Counted from the stretch's first letter, positions 1 to 9,445 are shown. The stretch: 64,000 bases of DNA from Gynuella sp050296195 (GCF_050296195.1 NZ_JBNKRB010000053.1), one strand, 5' to 3'. Program-made: numbers and translations. The notes: generated by a model from the sequence alone, not told the origin.

Positions 1-444
1 ATTTATCATCACCACCACCAAGTAGATAGTTTTGTGCCAGAGCTCATTGAACTCTGCGGTCAGGCTGGTTTTGAAAAGGGAGCCACATGGCTTTTGAAGT
101 GTCATCTTGAAAAACAACATCCACTGAAGGCCGATCAGATCGCGGCGCTCTATAAGATGGCTGCAAAATTTGAAAGCTGGGAAGCAAAGCTGCATGTTCT
201 GCAAAGCATGCCGTATCTGCCTGTTGGTCAATCAGAAAAAAACAGTGTCGAGTTTTTGTTGAGAGAGTGCCTCATGGATAAAAATAAATTTGTCAGAACA
301 TGGGCATACAACGGTTTTTACGAATTATCTGTTCAATATCCTGAGTACGCAGATGAAACCAGACTGTTTTTTGAAATGGCGATGAAAGATGAAGCCGCTT
401 CGGTTAAGGCCAGAATCAGGAATATCCTGAAAAAAGGCTTTTAA
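1..444 (+). CDS. Hypothetical helical-repeat-like protein, 5' end outside window
   Basis: The frame is open from the first base, so the true start probably lies upstream; the first internal start is a GTG at position 34 without a clear ribosome-binding site. The visible product of about 147 residues is rich in amphipathic helices and resembles HEAT/ARM-type repeat proteins in texture (for example the stretch around KNKFVRTWAYNGFYEL), but I do not recognise a named family. No signal peptide or membrane segment is visible in the part present. The gene stands alone, 45 bases before the VOC protein on the same strand. Function unknown. Confidence 0.6.
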   Translation: MYHHHHQVDSFVPELIELCGQAGFEKGATWLLKCHLEKQHPLKADQIAALYKMAAKFESWEAKLHVLQSMPYLPVGQSEKNSVEFLLRECLMDKNKFVRTWAYNGFYELSVQYPEYADETRLFFEMAMKDEAASVKARIRNILKKGF

Positions 445-489
445 AGTTATATTGCTTAGCCTGGTAATACATTTTTTTGAGGGTCCGAT

Positions 490-861
490 ATGGAATACCA
501 GACAATTCCCATATTCAGAATATTTGATGAAATACGTGCCAAGGAGTTTTACCTTGGTTTTTTAAACATGTCGCTCGATTGGGAACATCGCTTCGAGCCG
601 GAAGCCCCCATTTACATGCAGGTATCCAAAGGCGATCTGGTGTTTCATCTGAGCGAACACTCTGGTGACTGTACACCGGGCAGCAAGGTTTTTATCAATG
701 TGCAGGATCTGGAGACACTGTTTGCCGAAATCACTTCAAAGCCTTATAAATACAATCACCCAGTTCTAGAGCTGGCTCCTTGGGGTGACCGTTGTTTCAC
801 CGTGACGGATCCTTTTTCAAATAAAATAATGTTCAATGAGCCAGCCAGAAAGCCTGGCTGA
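490..861 (+). CDS. VOC-family (glyoxalase/bleomycin-resistance-like) protein
   Basis: 123 residues, the usual length of a single-unit vicinal-oxygen-chelate protein. The N-terminal pattern IPIFRIFDEIRAKEFYLGFL followed by a Trp-Glu-His-Arg segment is typical of the bleomycin-resistance-protein branch, and the C-terminal VTDPFSNKI segment is the usual closing beta-strand motif. Such proteins bind a ligand or metal between paired beta-alpha-beta units; the substrate cannot be told from sequence. Cytosolic, no signal peptide. A TGAGGG-type ribosome-binding site precedes the ATG. Confidence 0.85.
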   Translation: MEYQTIPIFRIFDEIRAKEFYLGFLNMSLDWEHRFEPEAPIYMQVSKGDLVFHLSEHSGDCTPGSKVFINVQDLETLFAEITSKPYKYNHPVLELAPWGDRCFTVTDPFSNKIMFNEPARKPG

Positions 862-1022
862 TGTAGTTGTTTAATGCCCTGCTCCTCCCCTATCGAATTG
901 TCAGCTGACTGCCCGCAAAAAAACCATGTCGTTGTCTCGAGTCAATCAGTATTGGGCTATTTAACCGGTAACAGGAATACCTTATGCTGCGTAGCCTTTT
1001 TCTTGACGTGAGTGCGTAGATC

Positions 1023-1934
1023 ATGGAAACCAATGCTACTCTGGGTTATCTCCTGGCTCTGGGTGCAGCGACCTGCTGGGCCATCGGCAGTATGTTGTCG
1101 ACCGGGCCGGTACGAAAATTCGGAGCCATACATTTTAATATGCTGCGGATGTTCATCATTGCCTGCATGCTGTTTGGCTATGTCCTGATTACCAACAGTT
1201 GGGGGCAATTGGTTCTCGGCGATGTCTCGATCTTATTGGTCTCTGGCTTTACCGGTATTTTTTTGGGCGATACGCTGTTATTCACGAGTGTTAAAAAACT
1301 GGGGCCTCGCCTGGCGGGTCTGCTGTTTGCGACCAACGCACCGATGACGTTTCTGGTGGGATTTTTACTGCTGGGTGAGAACCATAAGGTTTCTAATTTC
1401 GTGGGTGTCTCGTTGGTCTTCAGCGGCGTTCTGATTGCGCTGATGTTTCGGGATACCAACAAGGATCTGAATACGTCGTGGGATCATCAAAATGATGGCT
1501 GGATCTGGGGCGTGGTGGCCGGTCTGGGTGCCGCATTGTTTCAATCCATTGGGTCGTTGATCGCTCAACCGGTGATTCAGAAGGGCTTCGATCCGGTGTT
1601 TGCCTCGGCCATTCGGGTTAGTATCGGCTTTATAGCATTACTGGTCACTGCCAGCAGCAGAGGTCCACTGTTACAACAATACCGGGATAAGCAGTTAAAC
1701 CGCCGCGATGTACTGCATATTACCGCCAGTGGCATTTTTGGTATGGGTGTGGGTATGACGCTGCTGCTCACGGCAATGAAGTTTGCGCCTGTTGGAACGG
1801 TTGCCATCCTATCGGCCACTACCCCGATTATTTTGTTACCCATACTTTGGTACATCACCCGTAAGCCGCCCAATATTTATTCTTTATCAGGTGCACTACT
1901 GGTGGTGATCGGCACAGGCCTGGTATTCGCCTGA
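1023..1934 (+). CDS. EamA-family drug/metabolite transporter permease
   Basis: 303 residues with about ten hydrophobic segments arranged as two EamA repeats (roughly residues 5-140 and 155-303), the normal layout of the DMT superfamily. The first repeat contains the GATCWAIGSMLS start typical of the family. These inner-membrane proteins export or import small metabolites, but the substrate cannot be predicted. The gene is monocistronic, convergent with the small membrane-protein gene that follows after 7 bases. Confidence 0.85.
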   Translation: METNATLGYLLALGAATCWAIGSMLSTGPVRKFGAIHFNMLRMFIIACMLFGYVLITNSWGQLVLGDVSILLVSGFTGIFLGDTLLFTSVKKLGPRLAGLLFATNAPMTFLVGFLLLGENHKVSNFVGVSLVFSGVLIALMFRDTNKDLNTSWDHQNDGWIWGVVAGLGAALFQSIGSLIAQPVIQKGFDPVFASAIRVSIGFIALLVTASSRGPLLQQYRDKQLNRRDVLHITASGIFGMGVGMTLLLTAMKFAPVGTVAILSATTPIILLPILWYITRKPPNIYSLSGALLVVIGTGLVFA

Positions 1935-1941
1935 AACCGGT

Positions 1942-2148
1942 TTAAACGGCAATGAATTTTGGCAAAAGCATCAGTCCCACGGCCAGTCCAATCATGACAA
2001 CATTATTATCGACCACATAGGGCAACCCCATGAGGCCGATACCACTGATAAACGGGATAACTGATTTTTGCTTTTTGCCATACAGGAAATAGCCGAAACC
2101 GATAGAACCAAACAGAATACCCCAGAAAAGATTTGCATAGTCGCTCAT
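1942..2148 (-). CDS. Small hydrophobic membrane protein, function unknown
   Basis: 68 residues beginning MSDYANLFWGILFG. Two or three hydrophobic segments are separated by a short basic loop (YGKKQKS). An in-frame GTG four codons upstream (to position 2160) is possible, but the ATG at 2148 is the better start. It ends 7 bases from the convergent EamA gene. I do not recognise a characterised family. Confidence 0.55.
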   Translation of the reverse strand: MSDYANLFWGILFGSIGFGYFLYGKKQKSVIPFISGIGLMGLPYVVDNNVVMIGLAVGLMLLPKFIAV

Positions 2149-2273
2149 GTTTTTTGCCACTGTTCAGGATGAACCTTCAGGATACGAAATTATGCTGACC
2201 AGAGCACGGGACTGGCAAAAATTTACAAGGATTAGCGTCATTTTTGGGGCGGGGTGTTCAGCACTGACAAACG

Positions 2274-2651
2274 TCACACATACTGCCGGGATAGAATTTC
2301 CAGAATCAGAGGCTTGGTATATTTTTCTTCTGCGATGATATCTTTGTCATCTCCCCGATGATGGTACTCGCCGGCATCAAATGCGAGATAAACATCGTAT
2401 GCGGGTGATGGCAGAGTATTGTTATTCGATGCCAGAAATGTTTCGCCGGTCATAAACCCAAACAACCAGTTGGCGGCATTGTCGCAGAATGCAAAGTCAT
2501 AGCGCTGTTCCCGATAACTTTGTGCCAGCGCCAATGCAAATAAGTTGGCAAACTGAACCAGCGTCAGATCATATGACTCGGCGTGTTCGATGGCTGTCCG
2601 CTCACTCAACTCATTTTTACTGGCCAAAACCAGCAGTTCAGTAAGGTTCAC
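2274..2651 (-). CDS. Hypothetical protein
   Basis: 125 residues, soluble, acidic, with no signal peptide. The N-terminal half is helical (MNLTELLVLASKNELSER) and the centre contains an FCDNAANWLFGFM segment. No family recognised. Upstream bases include a GGAG-like stretch (ggagctgaaggaacgtg on the minus strand), which supports the start. Flanking genes are unrelated. Confidence 0.55.
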   Translation of the reverse strand: MNLTELLVLASKNELSERTAIEHAESYDLTLVQFANLFALALAQSYREQRYDFAFCDNAANWLFGFMTGETFLASNNNTLPSPAYDVYLAFDAGEYHHRGDDKDIIAEEKYTKPLILEILSRQYV

Positions 2652-2892
2652 GTTCCTTCAGCTCCGGTGACCGGTTAGTATGAAAATAACAAAATTCTGG
2701 TGAGAAACAAGTGCCTAATGGTGTTTCCTGACGGAATTAAGGCACCTGCTGTTTTTCAAAGGGACGCTGCGCTATCAAGATAACCGTATATCGCAGCTCA
2801 GAGCGTTTCACAAACAACTTGCATGATGACGCTGCGGATTACCTTGCCTTTCGAGTATACTGCCGCAAAATTTTAGTCATGGTGTTTTAGTC

Positions 2893-3960
2893 TTGAATTC
2901 AAATCCATCCTCCGTCCAACAGTTTATTTTCCAATTACGCAGTCTACTTAGCTTTAATAAGGTGAATGTGCCATGGCACTGGGGTCTGCTGGCCGCTTTG
3001 GCTGTCGGCCTGCCCATGTTATTTGGGGCACATTTCGGACACTTCGACAGTTCGGTCCTTGCGGCTCTCGGCGGCATGGTTATTTTATACATGCCCAACA
3101 CCGGAATTCTTCATCGCATGACGGTACTGGCAGTATGTTCGTTTGGTTTTTCTGTGTGTTTTACGCTGGGTTTGACAGCCAGCTTGTTTCCGTTTTTGTC
3201 TCCATTGATACTCTCCATCGTCACGTTATTAATTACTATCATTTGCCGTCTGTATCGCGTACCACCGCCCGGCAGTTTCTTTTTTATTCTGATTACCTGT
3301 ATCGCCACCGTGGTTCCGTTTCAAGCAGAACAACTGCCCGCTCAGATCGGAGTGGTCACAATAGGTGGTATGGTTGCCTGCCTGCTCGCATTAATTTACG
3401 GCCTTCTGGTGGGTACTCACCCGGCTAAAACCAGTGTCACGCCAGACGAGAAACACATGGCTGCGATTTTTCTGGAAGCAGCGGTTATCGCAATATTCGT
3501 TGGGCTTTCCATGCTGACAGCTCAGCTACTGCAATTGCACAATGCTTATTGGGTGCCCATTTCCTGTGCTGCTATTTTACAAGGCGCAACATTTAGGATG
3601 ATCTGGCATCGCAATATTCATCGGATCGTCGGTACCGTCATCGGTATGTTTTTGGCCTGGGGTATTTTTTCCCTGCCACTGACACCATTACAGCTGGCGC
3701 TGTTGGCGATGCTGATACAGTTTATGATTGAGTCTCTGGTGCCGCGAAATTACGGGTTGGCCGTCATTTTTATTACGCCTATAACCGTCATATTTGCAGA
3801 AGCCGGCAGCCTGGGCACCAACCCGGACAATCTGATTACGGTCCGCATGATCGATATTTTGCTCGGCAGTGTGATCGGTTTTATTGGTGGCTGGGTCATT
3901 CATCAGACGACGTTATTCACCCGGTTGGAAAACAAGCTTAAGCAGCACTGGAAACACTGA
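2893..3960 (+). CDS. FUSC-family (YccS/aromatic-acid-exporter-like) membrane protein
   Basis: 355 residues with about ten transmembrane segments in two blocks separated by a charged linker near residue 180 (HPAKTSVTPDEKH). The second block carries AYWVPISCAAILQGATFRMIWHRNIHRIVGT, the pattern of the FUSC_2 domain (fusaric-acid-resistance-like, YccS/YdhK-like efflux components). The protein is shorter than full-length YccS. The likely start is a TTG at 2893, with no ATG nearby in frame, so the N-terminus is uncertain. Substrate unknown; probably export of aromatic or organic acids. Confidence 0.75.
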   Translation: MNSNPSSVQQFIFQLRSLLSFNKVNVPWHWGLLAALAVGLPMLFGAHFGHFDSSVLAALGGMVILYMPNTGILHRMTVLAVCSFGFSVCFTLGLTASLFPFLSPLILSIVTLLITIICRLYRVPPPGSFFFILITCIATVVPFQAEQLPAQIGVVTIGGMVACLLALIYGLLVGTHPAKTSVTPDEKHMAAIFLEAAVIAIFVGLSMLTAQLLQLHNAYWVPISCAAILQGATFRMIWHRNIHRIVGTVIGMFLAWGIFSLPLTPLQLALLAMLIQFMIESLVPRNYGLAVIFITPITVIFAEAGSLGTNPDNLITVRMIDILLGSVIGFIGGWVIHQTTLFTRLENKLKQHWKH

Positions 3961-4008
3961 TTAACTAATCGCTTCCAGAGTATATGGTAAATAACCGATC
4001 ATCCGGGA

Positions 4009-4569
4009 TTATTCTGCGACAACGGACGCTTTCTGTTCCCGCCAGAGCCGATAGAGCGTGCTGGCGTTGATCAGCAGAAAACTCGCTTCGATGATCGTTC
4101 CGCCAATAGAGCCAATAGTTATGTTATGGGTTAACCAGCAGACTGTACCAATCATCATCATCAAGCGCATCCGCATGCCTTTTTCTCGAAACAGTGCCCA
4201 GGTGCCCAGGCAAGCAGCAAATAGCGGCAAAACAAAAATCCAGGCCGTAATTTTGGGAACCACCAGGACAATATTGATCAGCATGAACGCGAACATCCAC
4301 ACCAGGCTGTTGGTCCGCCGCGATGCCCACGCACGGGTACCACTGACCCATGCACTGATTGCGCCGGGATAAGAGCCCATAAGCAGGAAATGCAGACCAA
4401 TCACCGCACAATAGGCGCTTAAAAATTGTTTCAAACGGAGATCATCTTTTTGTGCGAATGCCAAAAAGCCGGTAACCAGAGCCACCATTCCCAGGCTCTG
4501 GGCCACGGGATGCTGCAAATACAACAGCCTGAGAGACTCTATTGCAGACATCAAAACATCAATACCCAT
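4009..4569 (-). CDS. ygjV: YgjV-family inner membrane protein
   Basis: 186 residues with five to six hydrophobic segments and the CAVIGLHFLLMGSYPGAISAWVSG pattern of the YgjV family. A GAGGAAAT ribosome-binding site sits just before the ATG at 4569. In E. coli ygjV lies beside uxaA, and here too it follows uxaA, 50 bases downstream on the same strand. This conserved neighbourhood supports the family call and hints at a role linked to hexuronate use or its membrane consequences, but the molecular function is unknown. Confidence 0.8.
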   Translation of the reverse strand: MGIDVLMSAIESLRLLYLQHPVAQSLGMVALVTGFLAFAQKDDLRLKQFLSAYCAVIGLHFLLMGSYPGAISAWVSGTRAWASRRTNSLVWMFAFMLINIVLVVPKITAWIFVLPLFAACLGTWALFREKGMRMRLMMMIGTVCWLTHNITIGSIGGTIIEASFLLINASTLYRLWREQKASVVAE

Positions 4570-4619
4570 ATTTCCTCGATGCGGAAACCCCGCCTATGGC
4601 ACAGACGGGATACCATCCA

Positions 4620-6107
4620 CTACAACGTCACACCACTTTTAAAAATGGCGATTTCCTGAAACTCGTTACGTTCATTGCAGGTCTGCCTGCCATTGGCAAT
4701 ATCAACGATCAGTGCAACAAACTCAGCCAGCAACTCATCCATCACGGCACCTTGCAACAGAGTACCGGCATTAAAATCAATCCAATGCTTTTTCTTGTTT
4801 GCCAGAGCAGAGTTGGTGGCAATTTTGACCGTCGGGACCGGGCCACCATATGGCGTCCCTCGACCGGTCGTAAACAACACCATATGACATCCGGCAGCAG
4901 CCAGCGCAGTCGTGGCCACAGCATCATTACCAGGCGCACTCAGCAGATTAAGACCGGGAAGATGCAACTTCTCACCATATTTCAGCACATCCACCACGGT
5001 ACTGCTACCGGCTTTTTGAGTACATCCCAGTGATTTTTCTTCCAATGTGGAAATACCTCCGGCCTTGTTTCCAGGTGATGGATTTTCATAAACCGGCTGC
5101 TGGTGGTCGATATAGTATTGTTTAAAATCGTTGACCATGGAAACTGTTTTAGCGAAAACATTTTCATCGGCACATTTGGTCATCAACAGATGTTCAGCCC
5201 CAAACATTTCCGGCACCTCCGTCAAAACGGACGTACCGCCATGGGTGGTGACATAATCGGAAAAACGTCCCAGCAACGGGTTGGCGGTAATGCCGGAAAA
5301 ACCGTCAGAACCACCACATTCCAACCCAAAACTGAGTTCACTCAACCGCCCCGGCTCGCGCTTGTCTTGTTGCATACGTTCAAACAGTTTGAGCAGGCGC
5401 TGGCAACCGTCTTCCACTTCATCGTCATAATGCTGGCAAACCATGAAATCCACTCGCTCAGGATCGAAGTCTTTGAGCGTCTGCTGAAACCGGGAGACCT
5501 GGTTGTTCTCGCATCCAAGCCCGACCACCAATACGCCACCGGCATTGGGATGGGTCACCAGATTTTGTAGAATCACACGGGTATTTTCATGATCTTCACC
5601 CAACTGAGAACATCCATATGGATGCGTCAATACATGCACGCCATCTATCGCCGATAAATCCACCATTCGTTCGAGCGCTCGTTTCATCTGCTGACCAACG
5701 GCATTTACGCAACCAACCGTCGGGATGATCCACAGTTCATTGCGGATCCCCGGTCGGCCATTTTTGCGGCGGTATATACTGATTTCGTGATCTCCCATCG
5801 CTTGAGTGATAACGCTCAGATCAGGCATATAACGATATTCATTGAGATCCTGCAGGTTTGTTTTCAGATTATCCTGATGCACCCAACTACCAGGCCCGAT
5901 ATCGCTCAGCAGATGACCAATAGGATGGCCATACTTGATCACATGAGCACCAGCAGGTATCGCCTGCACACTGAATTTATGGCCTTTGGGGATATCCTGC
6001 TGTAAGGTCACCTGCTGATCTTCGAGTGCCAGTACCTGTCCTGCTGTCAACTCTGTCAGTGCCACAGCAACGTTGTCGAGCGGATGAATTTTTATGAATG
6101 GATTCAT
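4620..6107 (-). CDS. uxaA: Altronate dehydratase UxaA
   Basis: UxaA converts D-altronate to 2-dehydro-3-deoxy-D-gluconate (KDG) in galacturonate breakdown. The 495-residue protein has an N-terminal SAF domain (about residues 8-85) followed by the altronate/galactarate dehydratase body, with the family signatures GRPGIRNELWIIPTVGCVN, THPYGCSQLGEDH and FGLECGGSDGFSGITANP visible. Cys and His residues in these motifs are the likely metal site. I place the start at 6107 (MNPFIKI), behind a GAGGTGG ribosome-binding site; this leaves a 7-base gap after the uxaB stop. A longer in-frame start at 6125 would overlap uxaB. Last enzyme of the uxaC-uxaB-uxaA transcription unit. Confidence 0.95.
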   Translation of the reverse strand: MNPFIKIHPLDNVAVALTELTAGQVLALEDQQVTLQQDIPKGHKFSVQAIPAGAHVIKYGHPIGHLLSDIGPGSWVHQDNLKTNLQDLNEYRYMPDLSVITQAMGDHEISIYRRKNGRPGIRNELWIIPTVGCVNAVGQQMKRALERMVDLSAIDGVHVLTHPYGCSQLGEDHENTRVILQNLVTHPNAGGVLVVGLGCENNQVSRFQQTLKDFDPERVDFMVCQHYDDEVEDGCQRLLKLFERMQQDKREPGRLSELSFGLECGGSDGFSGITANPLLGRFSDYVTTHGGTSVLTEVPEMFGAEHLLMTKCADENVFAKTVSMVNDFKQYYIDHQQPVYENPSPGNKAGGISTLEEKSLGCTQKAGSSTVVDVLKYGEKLHLPGLNLLSAPGNDAVATTALAAAGCHMVLFTTGRGTPYGGPVPTVKIATNSALANKKKHWIDFNAGTLLQGAVMDELLAEFVALIVDIANGRQTCNERNEFQEIAIFKSGVTL

Positions 6108-6114
6108 AGCCACC

Positions 6115-7563
6115 TCACAGTGCACTCAGCGCGTGGCGCAAACCATCCGCCAATATTGCATTAACGTACGCATCCACTTTTTCAGACAACTCAGGAATAG
6201 TGGTCAAATCAATGCCCCAATGACTCTCCAATGACAGCACTTCGATCACCAATGCTGAAATATCGGTCGGTTGTTCCCAAAGCTGTTTGAACCGCACCAA
6301 CCAGTGTTCATCATCCTGCAACGGAATGGTTTCGCAATTACGCATACCGCGATAAAACACCAATAACGCGGCCAGAGAAAACACCAGCCGGGAAGGTAAT
6401 CGACCGTTCAACTGCTGATACTTCAACAACTGTGGCAGAATGCGGGTCTTGAATTTGGTCATGCTATTCAGCGCGATGGCAATCAACTGGTGCTGAATGA
6501 ATGGATTACCAAAGCGTTTCAATACATCATTGGCAAATGACACCAGTTCATCTTCGGGTAAATCCAGCGTCGGTATGATTTCGGAAAAGATAGTCTGTTC
6601 AACAAATTCGAACAGTTGCGCGTCATGCATCGTCTCGCCAACGGTATCAATACCGGCCAGATAAGCAACTGGCACCATCGCCGTATGCGCGCCATTAAGG
6701 ATAGCCACCTTGCGTTCTTTGTAAGGCTTGATGTCATCGACCACCCGAATATTCATGGAGACATCCACCGGCAGCTGATCCAGACTCAGTAACTCACGCA
6801 CCCATTGAGGGCCTTGTATTACAAACAGATAAAAGTATTCAGCGGTATCCAGAAACTGATCCTGGTAACCAAGCTGTTGTTGCAGTTCTTCATGTTCGGA
6901 TCTCGGAAATCCAGTCACAATCCGGTCTACCAGGGTTGAACAAAATGTATTGGCCGTCACCAGCCAGTCGATAAAACCTTCACCCAGCTGCCATTGCTCG
7001 GCGTATTGCAGCATGATTTCCTTCAGCCGTTCACCGTTGTAATCAATCAGTTCGCACGGAAACAGAACCAGACCTTTATCAGTCATACCATTAAAGTGCT
7101 GATAACGGGCATGAAAAAACTGTGTCAGTTTTGCTGGATAGCTGACGGGGGGCGCATCATCAAACCGATCAGTTTCGAGATAAGCAATACCCGCTTCGGT
7201 CGTATTGGAAAAGACCATCCGCAACTCTGGCGAACGGGCAATTTCCATAACCTGATCATAATCAGCGTAGACATTTAATTCCCGATTAACCGAACGAATG
7301 ATTCGCGACTGCCGCACGACCTCACCCTCGTCATCAATACCACGAATGACCGTGGTATACAGTCCATCCTGAAGATTGAGTGAAGGTGGAAAATCAGTGT
7401 CGATGGGACGTACCACCGTAATGCCGGCATTCAGGGGCGTGTGTTCATTTAAAATATCCAACTGCCAGTCAATAAATGCGCGTAAGAAATTGCCTTCACC
7501 AAACTGGATTATTTTTTCCGGATAACTTGCACCGGGAAAAGTAGAACGATTGAGGGTTACCAT
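6115..7563 (-). CDS. uxaB: Tagaturonate reductase UxaB (altronate oxidoreductase)
   Basis: UxaB reduces D-tagaturonate to D-altronate with NADH. The protein of about 482 residues belongs to the polyol-specific long-chain dehydrogenase/reductase family: N-terminal nucleotide-binding segment IIQFGEGNFLRAFIDWQLD, and the catalytic KxxxxNGxH-type motif seen as KERKVAILNGAHTAM near the middle. Two in-frame ATGs lie 6 bases apart (7569 and 7563). The AGG of TAGGT is better spaced for 7563. Between uxaC and uxaA in the same minus-strand unit. Confidence 0.95.
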   Translation of the reverse strand: MVTLNRSTFPGASYPEKIIQFGEGNFLRAFIDWQLDILNEHTPLNAGITVVRPIDTDFPPSLNLQDGLYTTVIRGIDDEGEVVRQSRIIRSVNRELNVYADYDQVMEIARSPELRMVFSNTTEAGIAYLETDRFDDAPPVSYPAKLTQFFHARYQHFNGMTDKGLVLFPCELIDYNGERLKEIMLQYAEQWQLGEGFIDWLVTANTFCSTLVDRIVTGFPRSEHEELQQQLGYQDQFLDTAEYFYLFVIQGPQWVRELLSLDQLPVDVSMNIRVVDDIKPYKERKVAILNGAHTAMVPVAYLAGIDTVGETMHDAQLFEFVEQTIFSEIIPTLDLPEDELVSFANDVLKRFGNPFIQHQLIAIALNSMTKFKTRILPQLLKYQQLNGRLPSRLVFSLAALLVFYRGMRNCETIPLQDDEHWLVRFKQLWEQPTDISALVIEVLSLESHWGIDLTTIPELSEKVDAYVNAILADGLRHALSAL

Positions 7564-7716
7564 AACCATACCTATGTATATCCGTTAGACTTAACATCAC
7601 CTCAGTCGGGCTGTTGAGTAACCTATCCATAGTCAGCTCTCAACATCCGCTGACCGCAACGCCAGCAACCATCCAACAATCAACGTAAGATTGCCGGTCG
7701 TTTAAGAAACCTGTGA

Positions 7717-9135
7717 TCAGCGGCTTGGCAGCTCAATACCAAAATAACGCTCCGCATTACCAAAACAGATGTTTGCCACCATATCGCCCAACAGTGTCAG
7801 ATCTGCCGGAGCTTCCCCTTTTTGCACCCACTCACCGATCATGTTGCAGAGAATTCGGCGGAAGTATTCATGCCGGGTATAAGACAAAAAGCTGCGACTA
7901 TCGGTCAGCATGCCCACAAAACGACTTAACAAACCCAACTGTGCCAGCTGGGTCATTTGCCGTTGCATGCCATCTTTTTGATCGTTAAACCACCAGCCGG
8001 AACCAAACTGCATTTTTCCGGGAATACCGTCACCCTGATAATTTCCGATCATGGTGGCCAGCACTTCGTTATCTTTAGGGTTCAGACAATAGAGAATGGT
8101 TTTTGGAAGCGTATTGGTCCGCTCCTGGGCATCCAGCAGTTTTGCCAGCGGCGCTGCAATCACGGTGTCATTGATGGAATCAAAACCGGTATCCGGCCCC
8201 AGCTCGGCCAAGCGACGACTGTTGGTGTTACGCAGTGCACCGATGTGATACTGCTGCACCCAGCCCCGACGTACATATTCTGCCGCCAGAAACAACAATA
8301 CGGCAGTCTTGAAGGCATCTACCTGATGACCGCTCAAGGTCTGGTTTTGCCGACGGGCACTCAGAATGTTATCGAGCTCAGCCACGCTGGCCTCGGCATA
8401 GGGCACGGTATCCAGAGCGTGATCGGAAATACGGCAACCATGAGCGGCGAAATGATCCATCCGCCGGCTCAGGGCCTGTGTCAGATCAGCAAAACAACCG
8501 ATATGAGTATCGCTGACCTCCGCCAGGGTATCGATATAATCGACGAATCCCGGTGCATCGATGTTAAAGGATCTGTCCGGACGCCAGCTCGGCAACACTT
8601 TGACGTCGAAATCCCCATCTTCTGCAATCTGCTTGTGAGCCTGAAGGTCATCAACTGGGTCATCGGTCGTTCCGACCATTTTCACATTCATCTGTTGCAT
8701 GATGCCGCGGGCGGAAAAGTCCGGCTGCTGTAATAACGCATTACAGTCCTGCCAGATGCTTTCTGCTGTTTCAGGTGACAATAAGCGATCCGCAATACCA
8801 AAGGGACGCCGCAACTCCAGATGGGTCCAATGGTACAAGGGGTTACCGATGGTATGAGGTACCGTGGAGGCCCAGGCCATAAATTTTTCTTTATCACTCG
8901 CATCACCGGTACAAAAGCGCTCGTCCACTCCGTTGGATCGCATGGCCCGCCATTTATAGTGATCACCCTTGAGCCAGATTTGATAGAGATTTTCAAATTG
9001 ATGGTTACCGGCGATCAATGCTGGTGGCAAATGACAGTGGTAATCGAAAATCGGCTGGTGTTTGGCAAATTCGTGATACAGGCGGCGGGCAAATTCAGTT
9101 TCAAGCAAAAAATCATCGTTGATAAAAGCAGTCAT
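7717..9135 (-). CDS. uxaC: Uronate isomerase UxaC
   Basis: UxaC interconverts D-glucuronate with D-fructuronate and D-galacturonate with D-tagaturonate, the entry step of the pathway. The 472-residue protein has the family hallmarks IFDYHCHLPP (metal-binding HxH at the barrel entrance), the WTHLELRRPFGI segment, and GMLTDSRSFLSYTRHEYFRRILCN near the C-terminus. I chose the ATG at 9135 (MTAFINDDF), which has an excellent GGAGAGG ribosome-binding site. First gene of the minus-strand unit, reading away from the TRAP transporter; 153 bases separate it from uxaB. Confidence 0.95.
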   Translation of the reverse strand: MTAFINDDFLLETEFARRLYHEFAKHQPIFDYHCHLPPALIAGNHQFENLYQIWLKGDHYKWRAMRSNGVDERFCTGDASDKEKFMAWASTVPHTIGNPLYHWTHLELRRPFGIADRLLSPETAESIWQDCNALLQQPDFSARGIMQQMNVKMVGTTDDPVDDLQAHKQIAEDGDFDVKVLPSWRPDRSFNIDAPGFVDYIDTLAEVSDTHIGCFADLTQALSRRMDHFAAHGCRISDHALDTVPYAEASVAELDNILSARRQNQTLSGHQVDAFKTAVLLFLAAEYVRRGWVQQYHIGALRNTNSRRLAELGPDTGFDSINDTVIAAPLAKLLDAQERTNTLPKTILYCLNPKDNEVLATMIGNYQGDGIPGKMQFGSGWWFNDQKDGMQRQMTQLAQLGLLSRFVGMLTDSRSFLSYTRHEYFRRILCNMIGEWVQKGEAPADLTLLGDMVANICFGNAERYFGIELPSR

Positions 9136-9163
9136 GCGACCTCTCCAATCGGCTTTCATTTAT

Positions 9164-9179
9164 ATTTGTTATACCAATT
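9164..9179. promoter_or_regulatory. Hexuronate operator copy 1 (GntR/UxuR-type), uxaC side
   Basis: ATTTGTTATACCAATT lies 28 bases upstream of the uxaC start. An identical 16-base copy is found at 9430-9445 next to the TRAP operon. The sequence is an imperfect palindrome matching the ExuR/UxuR-type pattern AATTGGTATACCAATT known in gammaproteobacteria. The regulator at 12619-13404 is the natural candidate to bind it. Confidence 0.7.
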
Positions 9180-9275
9180 ATTAGGAATCGGCATAGTCAT
9201 GTCTACCAGATTAATCTATTTAGGCGAAGATAGCGTATATATACGATTGTTATTCCTGCAAAGTTGTCATATAAC

Positions 9276-9289
9276 TTGAGCCAGATCAA
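9276..9289. promoter_or_regulatory. FNR/ANR-like half-symmetric box (weak)
   Basis: TTGAGCCAGATCAA matches the TTGAT-N4-ATCAA pattern at nine of ten defined positions and lies midway between the divergent hexuronate operons. A match of this length can arise by chance and the palindrome also resembles a poor CRP core, so this is only a candidate. Confidence 0.25.
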
Positions 9290-9429
9290 TTTTTGGTCTA
9301 ACAGGTATGACATGATCTGCCGCCGAAAAACATGCAAATCTGGGTCATCGCTCTCGCAAATCGTGCTATTTTTGAGCTGGAAAGACATAAATTCGAAACG
9401 TCAGACAGCAATTTTTCTGACGAATATGA

Positions 9430-9445
9430 ATTTGTTATACCAATT
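9430..9445. promoter_or_regulatory. Hexuronate operator copy 2 (GntR/UxuR-type), TRAP side
   Basis: Second exact copy of ATTTGTTATACCAATT, 80 bases upstream of the solute-binding-protein gene. With one more flanking base, six of eight base pairs are symmetric about the centre. Same orientation as the copy at 9164-9179. Confidence 0.7.

Noticed and set aside
9276..9289. Anaerobic (FNR/ANR) control of the hexuronate genes
   Set aside because: The single near-match is short and unsupported; kept only as a low-confidence site.
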